DNA from: Byssothecium circinans
Lineage: Eukaryota; Ascomycota; Dothideomycetes; Pleosporales; Massarinaceae
Direction: 5' to 3'
NCBI GenBank assembly: GCA_010015675.1
Contig: ML977000.1
Span: 165,905-229,904 of the forward strand
Length of the DNA: 64,000 nucleotides
Of this stretch, positions 19,261 through 30,959 are shown piece by piece (the stretch's first letter is position 1; the number at the start of each line of letters is the position of its first letter). The notes beneath the pieces were generated by a model that made no database searches, had not been told where the DNA came from, and saw only the letters and a list, made by a program, of their open reading frames with translations. Both the position numbers and the translations under genes were made by a program.

Positions 19261-19947
19261 AGTGGAACTTGAATGTGTATTCTCGAGACAAGTTAAGAAA
19301 TCTCAAGAAGCACTTGCACAACAATCGCATACAAACTCGGTACAAAAGTAAAGATTTCGGGGGACATACTCTACTATTAGGAACCTTCCCCATACTACCA
19401 ATGCCGTATCAGATACCATGCCATGCTAAGGCACATCCTACCGCAACAAAGCCGATCACTATCCCAATTCTCGAAAGTGCTTGCGCGTTCTGCAGCAGTC
19501 GGCAAGGTTCCAGGTCTACTCTAGAACAGCCACAAGATACCACGGAGTTACTTTCGTCGAGTTCGCAAGCGTTCGTTGGTCAAACCGTCAAAGAGTAATT
19601 CGCAGGGCTGACGTTCGAGCCGACAATTGTTCGCCACAGTGTGGCGCAGCACCGCCACTTTCGCTGGGACCTGCTCGAAATGTATCATGGATAAGTACAC
19701 GAAACGTCAGTAGCAAGGATAATCAGTTTTCGATATCCTCCAGACTCGTCCAATGGGTATTATCCGACATTACCCATTATTCTAACGAGCAATCAGAATG
19801 GAGGAAATAAAGAAAAGTGTTGGACATGGGAAGAACACGACATCGCTTGCAAGGCTTACTAGTCTGGAGACGCCGAATCACGGATACTCCCTCCATCCCT
19901 TTTCCATCTTGACACTCCGAGACACCTGATAGGTGAGTACACATCGC
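19261..19947. other. Intergenic
   Basis: This stretch is the promoter of the epoxide-hydrolase-like gene on its left and the 3' flank of HID1 on its right. No coding segment is supported. Confidence 0.5.
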
Positions 19948-22809
19948 TTACACGTCTCTAACGGTGCCCGGCGGTGCCCCCGAATTGCCACCCGTGCTCC
20001 CTCTCTGCGTCCCCGCACCCTGATTGGCCGGCGCATTCCCCCTCAAATTCAAACTCCCAATGCGCTGGACGAGGTTGCTCCCGACGGCGTCCACCGCGCC
20101 TCGAGGAGCGAGCAGACTGGGCGCCGCAGCGGCGGCTTCCTGCACTTTGAACAAGCGAATGCTGGTGTTGTTCCAGACACCAGCTGTTCCCTTGCTGACC
20201 AGCATCTCCCCCGCGAAGATGAAGCTCCAGAGTAGGGATTCGTACCAGCCGAGAGATAGTGGCGACCATTCGAATGAGTGGATCCGAATGGGCGAGGGTT
20301 CGATACCACGAACTTCTGTGCAGCGGATCATGTTCAGGATTGTGGCCGTGTCTTCACTAGAGGAGGAACCGCTGGTGGGGATCTTGGGTCCCAGATCTGA
20401 GATTAGCATCAGAATGGTGTGAAGCGGCAACTCCGGGAGCCAGCTCTCAATCTGAAGGGCGGATCAGCGTCGTAATTCAAATGAGGCAGGTGCTACTTAC
20501 CCATGCAGTAGAAGGCGTAAAGAACTCGCTTGTTCCTAATGTCGGGGTTGCAAGGCTGCTGAGACTGGTTGTGCTGTTTTGCCGTGAAAAAGCAGGCTGC
20601 CCTATGGGCATCTTGCCGCGCGCCTTCTCTGACATTCCTCGTAATTGCAGGGGGACAGATTCGTCTACTGACGACGCAATGGACGCACTTCTGGAAGCCC
20701 CTGGATGTGATTGCAATGGTGATGTTGGTGGCGGTTGAGCTTGACCATCTTCTGCATCTGACTCCTCGTCGTCGTCGTCTCCAATTGCGAAGGCGCTGTT
20801 CTCTTCTGGTACGTTGCTCAATGTTGGGGTACGTGGAAGAGTTGGGCTGCGCAAGCTGTCTATGGAATTCGTCCTCTGAGCCTCCTCCCCCACTTCTTTG
20901 CGTTGCTGATTCTGGCGTTCAATCTCTTGCTGACCACTTTCTAATGTGAAGTTACGCAGGGCTTGGAATCGCTTTCGTGACCTTACAATGGCATAGACGA
21001 GGTTTGGATTTTCTATGGCGGTCAGAATAAGCTGATATTAGTACCAGGGAATAACTCACTTCGGTACTGATGCTCGATTATTGCATTCAGCGCTTCGAGC
21101 AACGATTGGAGAAGTGTGTGATTGTTGTCATTCGCAAACAGAAAGCTTGGTGACGACATGGACGCAAAGAGCTGGAGAAGTTTTGAGCTTGGGGCACGAC
21201 CGAGGTTTTGTACATGTGCTGCGATGTTGTTGATGATGGCGAGTAGCGCTGGGTAGATGGCATCAAGCTTGCCTTTGCTGGACGTAAGCAGCGTATAGAT
21301 GGACTAGTCAAGGTTAGTGTTATTTTGAAGGAACCACATTCTACTTACGGTGATGAGGTAGTCAGCATATGTGCCGTGGAAATTCGGAATGCGGATGCTT
21401 TGAGGTAACGTTTCTTGCCCTTCGAAAGTCTTGTTTAGGCTTTTTCCGAATTGCGGCTCAACACTGAGTGTCTGCAATACAAAGATGCACATACGCACCA
21501 GACCTTGCTTTGTGGGGTCGTTGCGCTGATCAATAGCATAGTAGAGCACAAGTACCATAAAGTCGTGTGCCCGGTCAGTATCAATGATGAAGGAGCGAAA
21601 GCGCTTGTTGCACTGGAGAGCTTCCCAGAATAGCATGATCATCTCGGGTGCCCACGTTAATGATTTAGAGCTTCCAGGTAGATATGTGGTCGTTGCTTGG
21701 AGCGGCTGGTTCAAGACCCTTGTCATACCATCGACCAGGAATTGAAAGTCTTGTGGACGGTGTAAGCGCCCGAGGAAATAACGGAATGAATTACGTGGTG
21801 GTGTCCCCGTGCCGGGCTCGGGGATGGGGTAGAGGACAAGGACGAGGAGAAGCTGCAGGCAGTATGTGACGAGTATCTGCTTCTGGTCCTTGAAGACGAC
21901 GTGGTCGTACGGCACGCGCCAGGAGGCAGGATTGTATTTGAGCGTAGTGTTGAGTAACGAGCATAGCACCGACAGCACCACCTGCTTGTCGGGAATGCTC
22001 GCCATGTATGTGACGGACTTAATGCCCGTGACCGGCAGCACATTGGCTGACATGTACATGGACTTGCTCGCAAAGGTGAGCAGCAGGCGCAGGATCTCAG
22101 TCCTGTTGTTCTCGTACTCCTTGGTCGAGGCGATGGGGGTGTTACAGCCCACGCCGCTCTGCCATATTGCATACGTCACCTTGTCCTTGCCAGCGGGCAC
22201 CTTGGGCAGGGTGAACTCGGAGAAGAAGAGCAGGTCAATCAGCGTGTCGATGATCTCTTCGGCCAATGGCTTCGCCTTTTCAAACTCGGGTTCGCGTTCT
22301 GTGGGGGTCTGCTCGGGGTCGGCCTCGTCGAACAGCACCTCGGTGCGCATAAGCTGTCCACGCCGGCTGCGCTTGCGCCGGGCGCCCCAGAAGAACTTGT
22401 CTTCCCATGCCGCCAGGTGGTCGGCCTCGTAGATGAAGGGCAGTATGCGTGTCAGGACCCGTATGCAGTTCAGCGCGTCTCGCTCGGGGGCGATTTCGGC
22501 ATCGGGGAAGGAGGGGTGGCTGCGGAGGACACAGACGCGGGATGTCACGGCGAGGATGAGCGTCTCGAGGTTCTCTAGGTTGTTGTCGCGCGTCCGGCGG
22601 ATGTCAGAGGGCGAGAAGAGCGAAAAGACATCTTCAGCCGACTCGGGCAGCTCCCAGAACTGCGCGCACAGTTAGAGGGGGTGGTTTGCTGGGGCGTCTA
22701 TAGAGGGCCATACGCCTGTCCAGTAGCTATCGTCGGCGGGGATCTGTTTGGGCTCCGACAGGCGGAAAATGCCCTGTTTGAAGCTCAGTTTCGAATCGGA
22801 TTGCCCCAT
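19948..22809 (-). CDS. HID1 / Ftp105 family Golgi trafficking protein
   Basis: Five phase-consistent exons (22809..22714, 22659..21349, 21303..21060, 21012..20501, 20451..19948) give 888 residues. The protein starts Met-Gly-Gln-Ser-Asp-Ser-Lys-Leu-Ser-Phe, matching the N-myristoylation-type Met-Gly start of HID1 proteins. The long second exon is the alpha-helical HID1 core, with Asn-Leu-Glu-Thr-Leu, Asp-Lys-Phe-Phe-Trp-Gly, and Leu-Leu-Asn-Thr-Thr-Leu-Lys-Tyr-Asn-Pro-Ala-Ser-Trp-type motifs. Exon 4 is Ser/Pro/acidic and probably disordered, as in relatives, and the last exon resumes the conserved C-terminus with Trp-Tyr-Glu-Ser-Leu-Leu-Trp. Family knowledge: HID1 (animals) and Ftp105/Ecm30 (yeasts) are peripheral trans-Golgi proteins in secretory sorting; fission-yeast Ftp105 anchors the deubiquitinase Ubp5. 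It is transcribed divergently from the XPB gene. Confidence 0.9.
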
Positions 22810-23263
22810 CGGAATGCATCACATGAGGGTGGTGGTGGAGCAGAGGTCGGGCACCTGGGTGGTCTGCAAACAACACAAACACAACCACAGCCTTGGAAGC
22901 TCACATGCTCGCGCGACTCCAGCGCGCATGTTCTAATCTACCACGTATATGAACGCGCCCTCCACTTGATTCCACGTTACCACCGTCCATAGGTTATTGA
23001 AAACCGGGCCGCCCATCACACGCTTCTTCGCACACGTGATGCCGAGCCCTGACTAAGCACGACTGCGCCCCCCAGTCCACAGTATTTGACCGTTGACCAC
23101 CCGCCACCAACGTCCACCGTCCTTCTCCCCACCTCACCATCAGCCACCCTCAGCTCGACTGCCCGCCGCAACCCCGAACCACGTATATAGCAAATAGACT
23201 GCTCTGCACTAGAACTCGTAGTCCCGTAGCGTGGAAAAGTAGGCCGCAGGGCAGGCAGCCAAC
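22810..23263. promoter_or_regulatory. Divergent promoter between HID1 and XPB genes
   Basis: About 450 nt separate the two ATGs in head-to-head orientation, so this stretch must hold both promoters. It is C/A-rich on the + strand near 23080-23150 and has no gene-like frame that survives inspection. No specific factor site is claimed. Confidence 0.6.
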
Positions 23264-25642
23264 ATGCCGCCGAAGCGCAAGGCACAGGCGCCGGCCGAGG
23301 GCGACGACATCGACTGGGACGATAATGAGTCGCTGAGCGAGTTTGAGGATCTGAAGGGCACCTTCAATATGCACAAGACGTCGACCAAGGCCAGCAAGCG
23401 AGATGGGGCTTCCTTCCTGTTCAAGTACGACAATCTCGATCAACCGCTGAAGCATGACGCCGAGAACCGGCCTCTCTGGGTCAACAACGACGGGCGCATC
23501 ATCATGGAGTCCTTCAGCCCTCTGTTTAATGAAGCGCAGGATTTCTTGATCAACATCGCGGAGCCTGTGTCGCGGGTCTCGCGCATCCACGAGTATGCGT
23601 TGACCGCCCACAGCCTGTTCGCCGCCGTCTCTGTCGGACACTCCACCAAGGAGATCATCGACAGGTTGGAGCGGTACTCTAAATCCGCGCTGAGCCCAGA
23701 TGTCGTTGCTTTCGTGCGGAAGTCTACCGGCTCGTTTGGCAAAGCCAAAATCGTGCTCAAGAAGACGCTCTCCTACATTGAGAGCGAGGATCCTGAAATC
23801 CTTCAGCGGTTGCTTCGTGATCCCACCGTTGCAGCCTGCCGCGCAGATAACACTCAAGGTCTGATACAAGAGGCCGCTCCCAAGATCGGTGTCATGGCAA
23901 TTCCAGGCACAAAAATGGCAGCCGGTGCTACACAGATAACCCAGGCCCCCCAAGCGGAGCCCCAAGCCCCGGTTGACATGCTCGCTGCGCTGCGAGAAGA
24001 AGACGAAGAGGATGTTGCGCAAATCCACTCGTTCCAGATTAGGAGTGACGCGCGCGAGGACGTTATCAAGCAGTGTCAGAAACTTGGCCTTCCCTTGACT
24101 GAAGAGTACGACTTCCATAATGACGAAGTCAACGCAAATCTCGACATCGATCTCAAGCCGCACGCACAGATCCGATACTATCAGGAGAAGGCTCTTAGCA
24201 AAATGTTCTCCAATTCGCGCGCTCGTTCGGGCATTATAGTCCTCCCATGTGGTGCTGGCAAGACCCTAGTAGGCATCACTGCAGCTTGCGGCGTAAAGAA
24301 GTCTGTTCTTGTCCTGTGTACCAGTGCCATGTCGGTCGTACAATGGCGGTCAGAGTTCCTCAAGTGGTCGAACATCAATCCTGATGATATCGCCTGTTTT
24401 ACCGCAGAGAACAAGGCCTATTTCAAGGGCAATGCGGGTATTTTGATCACCACCTACGCTATGATTACCCAAGCGCGTGCTCGCTCGCACGACTCTCAGA
24501 AGGTCATGGAATTCATCCAGAGCCGAGAGTGGGGGCTGCTGATTGCCGATGAGGTCCACGTCGTGCCCGCCAAGATGTTCAAGAAGGTCACATATGCGGT
24601 CGCGTCACATTCCAAGCTCGGCTTGACTGCTACGCTACTCCGAGAAGATGACAAGATTGGGGATTTGAACTTTCTTGTCGGACCCAAGCTGTACGAAGCG
24701 AACTGGCAAGAGCTCTCTGAACAGGGGCACATTGCCAAAGTTCAGTGTGCCGAAGTATGGTGCCAGATGACCCCCGAGTTCTACACCGAATGGCTCAAGT
24801 CCAATGGACAGGTCAATAAGAAGATCATTCTGCAATCCTTGAATCCCCGGAAGTTCCAGGCATGTCAGTATCTCATTGACTATCACGAGCGACGGGGGGA
24901 CAAAATTATCATCTTTTCTGACAATGTCTTCGCATTGAGGAAGTATGCGCTCAAGCTTCAAAAGGCCTTCATCTATGGTGATACCCCGCAGAACGAGCGA
25001 ATGCGCATCCTCGAAAACTTCCAACACAATCCCGATGTCAACACAATCTTCCTTTCCAAGATTGGCGACACGAGTCTCGATCTTCCGGAAGCGACCTGCC
25101 TCATACAGATATCCTCGCACTTCGGGTCCCGTCGTCAGGAAGCTCAGCGCCTTGGCAGAATTCTTCGGGCAAAGAGGAGGAACGACGAAGGATTCAACGC
25201 GTTCTTCTACTCGCTCGTGTCGAAGGATACGGACGAGATCTACTACGCGTCACGACGGCAAGCATTCCTCGTTGATCAGGGCTACGCCTTCAAAGTGATC
25301 ACTCGCCTAGAAGGACTGGACAAGCGGACTGACCTAGCCTTCTCTACCCCACAAGAGCGTCGCGAGCTGCTTATGGAGATCTGCATCGCCAAGGACGCAG
25401 ATATGGAGGCAGAGAAGATAGAAGGTGATGCCTTTGGAATGATCAGGGCGACAAAAATGAAGAACAAGTCCAAGAGGACAGCCGGTACCTTATCAGAGTT
25501 GTCTGGTGGTCAGGATATGGCTTATGTTGAATACGGGAAGAACAAGAACAAGGAGATCAAGGGCAAAGGCGTCAAGAACAGCTTCCTGCGCAAGCTCAAC
25601 AGCAGCACTGCCAATGCCAAAAAGAAAGCAGGTGGTGGATAA
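23264..25642 (+). CDS. SSL2: TFIIH subunit XPB/Ssl2, 3'-5' DNA helicase/translocase
   Basis: An intronless frame of 792 residues from ATG 23264 (budding yeast Ssl2 is 843). It is the XPB ATPase of general transcription factor IIH, which opens promoter DNA and damaged DNA in nucleotide excision repair, in the nucleus. Visible in order: acidic N-terminus with a basic patch, the damage-recognition-like domain, helicase motif I Leu-Pro-Cys-Gly-Ala-Gly-Lys-Thr near residue 327, the Asp-Glu-Val-His box at about 429, the XPB-specific Arg-Glu-Asp (RED) motif at about 460, motif VI Gln-Arg-Leu-Gly-Arg-Ile-Leu-Arg near 632, and a Lys-rich tail. All ATPase residues look intact. The neighbouring gene CFD1, 11 kb away, matures Fe-S proteins including the partner helicase XPD, but the distance gives no reason to infer co-regulation. 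Confidence 0.96.
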   Translation: MPPKRKAQAPAEGDDIDWDDNESLSEFEDLKGTFNMHKTSTKASKRDGASFLFKYDNLDQPLKHDAENRPLWVNNDGRIIMESFSPLFNEAQDFLINIAEPVSRVSRIHEYALTAHSLFAAVSVGHSTKEIIDRLERYSKSALSPDVVAFVRKSTGSFGKAKIVLKKTLSYIESEDPEILQRLLRDPTVAACRADNTQGLIQEAAPKIGVMAIPGTKMAAGATQITQAPQAEPQAPVDMLAALREEDEEDVAQIHSFQIRSDAREDVIKQCQKLGLPLTEEYDFHNDEVNANLDIDLKPHAQIRYYQEKALSKMFSNSRARSGIIVLPCGAGKTLVGITAACGVKKSVLVLCTSAMSVVQWRSEFLKWSNINPDDIACFTAENKAYFKGNAGILITTYAMITQARARSHDSQKVMEFIQSREWGLLIADEVHVVPAKMFKKVTYAVASHSKLGLTATLLREDDKIGDLNFLVGPKLYEANWQELSEQGHIAKVQCAEVWCQMTPEFYTEWLKSNGQVNKKIILQSLNPRKFQACQYLIDYHERRGDKIIIFSDNVFALRKYALKLQKAFIYGDTPQNERMRILENFQHNPDVNTIFLSKIGDTSLDLPEATCLIQISSHFGSRRQEAQRLGRILRAKRRNDEGFNAFFYSLVSKDTDEIYYASRRQAFLVDQGYAFKVITRLEGLDKRTDLAFSTPQERRELLMEICIAKDADMEAEKIEGDAFGMIRATKMKNKSKRTAGTLSELSGGQDMAYVEYGKNKNKEIKGKGVKNSFLRKLNSSTANAKKKAGGG

Positions 25643-26531
25643 GATACCCGGCAGCCCAGCATTTCGGGAGCCCTATCTCCCGCTGTTTCGCGATTAGTAC
25701 CCGTCGTCCATGGCAAGGCTCTGATTGAGCTCGGAGTGGCGTTCCGGAAGACGGGCGCTTGACGGCCGGACTAGTATTAAACAGCATGTGCCAATCACTG
25801 TCTACTTTTTGCTTTCCATTGAAATTCATTCGCCCAAGCACTAGTATGGAATAGAGTCAAATAGACCCCTTACGGAGCGGTCCCTGCGCAGTCAGCCCTG
25901 CGAACATTTAGCTAAAATGTTAAAGGCCCCCGCAGTCTTGTGTTTTGATGTCATGAATTGGTCTGTGCTATGTGCCACCTGGGGAAGTGCTTGGTTTTGG
26001 AGCTTGTTTGGTGTTCATACAGTCATATGTCCGCTGCAAGGATACTAGTTTTTTCCGGCTGCTTTGATCCTTTTAGCCTTACAGTAGTAACATACAGTAG
26101 TAAGCCAGATAGATATAAGGGGCTTAAGGGGGAGAGGGGTCGGGCAGGTAGGGCAGTAATAAAGGCCCTCAGTAATCAATACCTCGCCCTTTTCCTTCCT
26201 GTTTAGGAAGGTTCAGCCTAACCTTCATTGGGTTTTCTACTAGTGTAGGGCCCTTCGGATGTATCCTTTGCATGATTATCCCTTAACCCTGGACAAAACG
26301 CTTAGAAATCTGGGTTTTTATCGCCAGGACGGACATATTCTAGTATTTAATCAAAAAGATTATGGGCACTACGTTCAATTTTCCTCCAGCTGCCATTGAT
26401 TATGATTGCGACTGCTGACCATTATTGTAGTAGCCCGCCACCTCCTTCTGACGTCATCCCGTATTATGAACTTCATGTGTTGTCGTCGCCGCTCATCGGG
26501 CTTCCTCCTTGTCCACTTGTTTGCCCGAATA
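25643..26531. other. Intergenic, start of the accessory region
   Basis: No gene is supported. Composition becomes AT-richer, with CAGTAGTAA and TAGATATAAGG words (26080-26125) and a short inverted word pair CCTTCCTG/TTAGGAAGG near 26194-26212. It may contain old mobile-element sequence, but no terminal repeats or transposase could be recognised. Confidence 0.4.
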
Positions 26532-27271
26532 ATGGAGACCATCAATCTCAACCTGAGCCTTGAGGGCTCCCGTGTTATCGTCACTGGAGACGCAAGACCA
26601 ATTGGTCAAGTCATCATCGATCATTTCGTCGCAGCGGGGGCGAAGGTTTCGTCTCTAGATATCTCACATCCAGCCGAAGCCAGATCATCGCAGGATGATG
26701 ATCTCAGTGGCCCGCTTGCCCTGCATTATTGCGATGGATGTTTCCAAACGAGTTGTCGATCCTGTCTGCGTTCCAGGCCGCCACTGATGGGCCTGTTGCG
26801 GCATGCGTCGCGCTAACTTCTTTGGACCTGTCAGTTTTACCACATCGTCCATCACCGTCAACGTGGCCGGGAGGTTAGTCTCTAGCAAAGAGTGCGATGC
26901 AGGGCGGCCTAAGACAGGACGTGGTGAGAGTGGCCAGGTGCCAGAGCCAATGCAGTCGCCCCCGGCCCCGTTCATACTACTCGATGGTACCAGCAGTGCA
27001 AGGGAAACCCTGAGCAGTACTACCTGGAGCACAAGCAACGGTAAGCAAACCCCGCCCAACGGAGAACTTTGGCTATCTGTGTTTGGAGTAGTCTCGCTGA
27101 TTGATGTTCCTATAGACGCCGTTGTGCCGCACTATCTCGCTGGGCGCCGTTGCTAAGTGCATCTTATTCCTTGCTAGCGAGAGATTTAGCAGCCATATGC
27201 ATGGCCAGACTGTGAATGTCGAGGACGGGAAACACGGCAAAGTGGTTTGGACGAGAGCAGAAGTGGGTTGA
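26532..27271 (+). pseudogene. SDR (short-chain dehydrogenase) pseudogene
   Basis: The ATG at 26532 starts an SDR N-terminus (Leu-Glu-Gly-Ser-Arg-Val-Ile-Val-Thr-Gly), but the TGxxxGxG glycine motif is already altered to Thr-Gly-Asp-Ala-Arg-Pro-Ile-Gly. Later SDR pieces lie in different frames: Val-Ala-Ala-Cys-Val-Ala-Leu-Thr-Ser near 26795, Val-Asn-Val-Ala-Gly near 26855, and the typical C-terminus Phe-Leu-Ala-Ser-Glu-Arg-Phe-Ser-Ser-His-Met-His-Gly near 27170, ending at a TGA at 27269-27271. Several frameshifts and stops separate them, and I could not find the Tyr-x-x-x-Lys catalytic pair. It is clearly dead and could belong to the decaying cluster to its right. Confidence 0.7.
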
Positions 27272-28388
27272 AGTCGATTACAACAGAAAGCGATACAGTC
27301 CCCCGGCTCAAGTGCCTAGCGTAGTTCTCTCAATTATTAATCAAGTCGGATTAGCGTCCCATTTGCTAATCCCCCTTGCACTACCCGTGCGGTCACGCTA
27401 AAGTACGCTAAACGAGGGTTAAAACGCGGCCACTAAGCTACTTGTAATTTACGGGCCTCCGTAGGGGGGATTAGGCAACTCTAATTGGTTAAACCCCCTT
27501 GTCGCAAAACCTCGCTAGGCTCCCGAGCAGGGGGAGTAGCAGGTTGGCTTGGCTTCCGCGTACCAGCACCTAGTACAATAATGCTTACGATATGGCTAAC
27601 GATCTCCATCTATGCCACCGCATAATGCATGTGCATGTGGCACATCAATTGTATGTACAATGCACTTCTTCCTTTCAGGAAGGTCGGCAAACAAGTCCGA
27701 GGCGTCAGGAACCAATGGACAGTTGAATGGACCAGTCGTAGGCGTTCCCTATAGACGATCTGGGGAATAATGTAGATTGCTGCGCTGAGACATTATTAAT
27801 AATTGGCATCACATCTGGACGTGCGCCTCAAGGAAATCAGCGTAGATCCTCCCATGACAGTGGTTCTCCGACGCAGACAGTGACGAAGACACGCGGGGTT
27901 GCCAATTATCCGTGACCGGACCTCCCTCCGAACCATCTCGTATCTCTTCATCGTGCTTACACGCGAAATGTCCCAGGTTCGATATCTCACTTGGTGATGT
28001 GTTGGTCCCTCCGAAGCGATGCTTCCTACATGCATATAGCCTTGTGAACAAACAGCCGGTATAGGGCGTTGGCTGGGATGTTCTCTGCGCCTCGGCTTGC
28101 GGGCGTCCGTGTCCTCCTCTCGATTCCTTGTCCTGTACTTACCTTACCGGCAAGCCTTCCTTTCCCCACCGAAAATCCTTCTCCTCTGCATGCCTCTGCA
28201 TGGACGGGACCACTGTGGTCGACAAAAGGAAATTTGCCTTTCCATTCCTGCAAAAATGCACACTCCCCCTGACTCGTCTGTCCTTGGCAACTTCCAGCGA
28301 CCATCGCCCCCACCCATGCGACCTGAGGTAGAAATGGTGGATGACCGGGCCTCCGAATCCATCTTCGAATCGTGCCATTGACATTGTC
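27272..28388. other. Intergenic, includes repeat copy A and the regulator's promoter
   Basis: Apart from the dispersed repeat nothing coding is supported. Frames on the minus strand between 28026 and 28664 overlap the first exons of the regulator and show no family resemblance. Confidence 0.4.
27416..27535 (+). repeat. Dispersed repeat, copy A
   Basis: It shares with 39239-39355 the ordered words GGGTTAAAACGCGG, ACGGGCCTC, TAATTGGTT, CAAAACC, CGCTA and CCGAGC, in the same order and at nearly the same spacing. A short inverted word pair flanks or lies inside it (TTGCTAATCCCCC at about 27364 against GGGGGATTAGGCAA at about 27465). It may be a relic of a non-autonomous element; no coding part was found. 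Confidence 0.6.
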
Positions 28389-30959
28389 ATGGCCAACAAT
28401 TTCCGTGCACTGCAGCCGGCACCGATGGAAGCCCAGCCCTCTCCGCAGCCGCCTGGCAGACCGCTGTTGACCCAGAAGCCGAAGCGGACAGTCACACTGG
28501 GAGCATGTGTCGCTTGTAAGACCAACTTTCATCTCCATGTTCTGATAAGCATCTTTCGGGCTTAGACGCGATGTTGATAATATCGGCCCTGCCTCGAGAC
28601 GAGCAACTCCTGGTCCGAAGAACAATTTGCTAATGACTTGTTGTAGGCCGCAAGCGGAAGTCAAAGGTATACTCTAGTCTCCCTTACGATACAGCCCTCT
28701 GACGGAGCGCAGTGCGATGGCTTTCGTCCCATCTGTACATGCTGTTCCCAGAAAGACACAGACTGCGTCTACGAGCTCGGGCCAAACGAGAAACCTTCCC
28801 AAGCAATGAAGAGGAAGAATGAAGAGATGCAAGGCGAGCTTTCGAACCTGCGCCAGCTCTACGAATATCTTCGTCAACGACCAGAACAAGAAGCTCAGGA
28901 GATCTTGCGGAGAATACGCGCTGATCCTTCCGAGAAGACCCACGCGCAGCGAATCCAAGAGCTTGCTGAGTTCACAAGGCACAAGAAATCTCCAGCACAG
29001 TTCCCATCGACAACGGGCTCTTCAGCGAGCCGTCAACCCGGGGTTTCGCCCAATACTTTGACATTACCGCCACTCCGCCTAGCTTTGGGCTCTCCTAGTT
29101 CCGATCCGAATAACGCACATTTCCCTGGTATCCTTTCGCTCGGTTCAGAGGGACCTACAACTCAAAGACGTCGGCACGTCTCTGATATGGATGTCTCCGC
29201 TCGGTACGTTCGGAAAAGTACTGTTACTCGCTAAGCGAGCAATTTTAACCAACATCAGTTCAGATACCCAGAACTCCTTCGGCATAGTAACTACGGTCCC
29301 TTACCATTCATTACTAGAACAGCCAATCGATCCCCGCCTCGCAGCAACGAGTAATTGGACTTCAGTTACCGATGACAAGCACTTGCTCTCGCTCCTGATG
29401 TTGGCATGGTACAAGTGGGAGTACAGCTATTACCATTTCCTGGATTGGGACCTCTTTCTTGACGGCCTTTTGGATGGCAAGAACGGCTTTTGCTCTGAAC
29501 TTCTTGTCAACGCCATTTTAGCTACTGCATCCGTAAGTGGAATGTTGCTGCAAGGTGTTCGTAACCACAATGCAGCACTAATTGCGGAGTAGTTTCAACT
29601 GCATCTTGTTAACGACAGGTCGAAGCCATTTAGCGACAATATCATGACACGCTTCTATCAAGAGGCTCAAAGACTATGGGAAAAGGATGAAGGCCATGAT
29701 AGTCTCCCTCGGCTGCAAGGAGCTTTGTGCCTATACATGGTGCTTGGAAAACATGGGCGGGATAAGGTTGGCAACATGTTCCTGTCTGAGGCATGTCGTA
29801 TTGCTCGTGACATGGGTCTTTTCCGCGTTTTACCGCATTACCCGGAAAACCATCACGTCTCCATCAAAAACTTGGAGAAGGCTCGCGCCGTCACTGCGTG
29901 GGCGCTTTTTAACTTTCAATTGCAAGTTCACATCTAACCCAGTGTCTACTTTACTAACTTCGCCAGGGCAATGTCATTTACCTACTCTTTCCCTGCTATC
30001 ATCTCGTCCCAGCCGCCTGTTGCAATTCCTTATGAAGATACCCCTGAGAAGGAAGGTGACTCTCTCTATCTAGTTCTGCAGGATCATGCTGACCCGCATA
30101 GCACTGTTCCGCAGCCAATGTGCTCGCAATATCATCATCTTAGAGTGCTCGAATACACTCATTGATCGGCATGACCCCAACTTTGATATCCCTCCTAAGC
30201 CCGAACAGATAGAAATCCTCCACCTGAAGTTGAAGACTTGGTACACCACACAAGCACCAAGTCTGCATCCAGAAAACTTCCCTTCGCCCGAGAATCTTCT
30301 TGCAGCGTAGGTTGCCCGTCACGAGTAGGTCTAGCGGTTCGCTAATCCATTGCAGCATGATGCATCACATAGCACTCATTCGATTATTCCAACCGTTTCT
30401 CAACTGTGAGAGTACCATCGATCGAATACAGGCCTACCGAGACCAAGCAAGCTCCAACACGAGCATCGCCGTTCGCGAGCTACGCCGCCTGATCTACCTC
30501 CAAGACCTACGCCACGGCTGGACCAATACAATTCCGCTGGTGCTAGAGCCACTAGTAATCGCCAGCTTTTGCAGTCTTGAAGGAGCCGCACTCCACGGTC
30601 ACTCACACATCGCCGGTGACACCAACGAATCATATCAAGGCCTTCTAATCTGTCTACGAGCGGTCTGCACTATCGGAACGTACGTTTTCTATGCACAGGT
30701 CCTCTTCCGACTCCTCACACAATCATGTCAAAAATTACATATCCCCCTGCCTCCCGATATCGCCAATGAGCTCCATCTTTACCAGAGCGAGGAGTGGACG
30801 AACAACGCGGCCAGTACAGTGAGTAGCCAGTACATTGCGGATTTGCGAAAGACGATGTCTGGCGCTGAGAATGCGAGGATGGATGCTATCGTCAAGCAGT
30901 GGAAGGCTATGAGTCTCAAAGAGGTGAAAAAGGAAGGCAACGCGGACCGAAAGGAATGA
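28389..30959 (+). CDS. Zn(II)2Cys6 binuclear cluster transcription factor
   Basis: Eight exons read consistently: 28389..28515, 28647..28666, 28713..29203, 29259..29549, 29619..29921, 29967..30055, 30102..30306, 30356..30959; 709 residues. The zinc cluster, assembled from exons 1-3, has Cys-x2-Cys-x6-Cys and, after the loop, Cys-x2-Cys-x6-Cys, followed by a basic linker and a short dimerisation coil (Met-Lys-Arg-Lys-Asn-Glu-Glu-Met). The rest is the fungal regulatory middle homology region with Trp-Tyr-Lys-Trp-Glu, Asn-Gly-Phe-Cys-Ser-Glu-Leu-Leu-Val-Asn-Ala-Ile-Leu and Leu-Phe-Gln-Pro-Phe-Leu. Such proteins bind CGG half-sites as dimers and often regulate metabolism. Two introns appear to use GC donors: 29922-29966 (GCAAGT, well supported by phase) and 29550-29618 (GCAAGG, less sure; a GT donor six nucleotides upstream is possible). 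It lies 2 kb from the terpene synthase and is a plausible pathway regulator, which is inference. Confidence 0.82.

Noticed and set aside
28026..28664. 212-codon minus-strand frame over the start of the Zn2Cys6 gene
   Set aside because: It overlaps the spliced zinc-cluster exons, has no ATG-supported start with family similarity, and does not resemble any protein I know.
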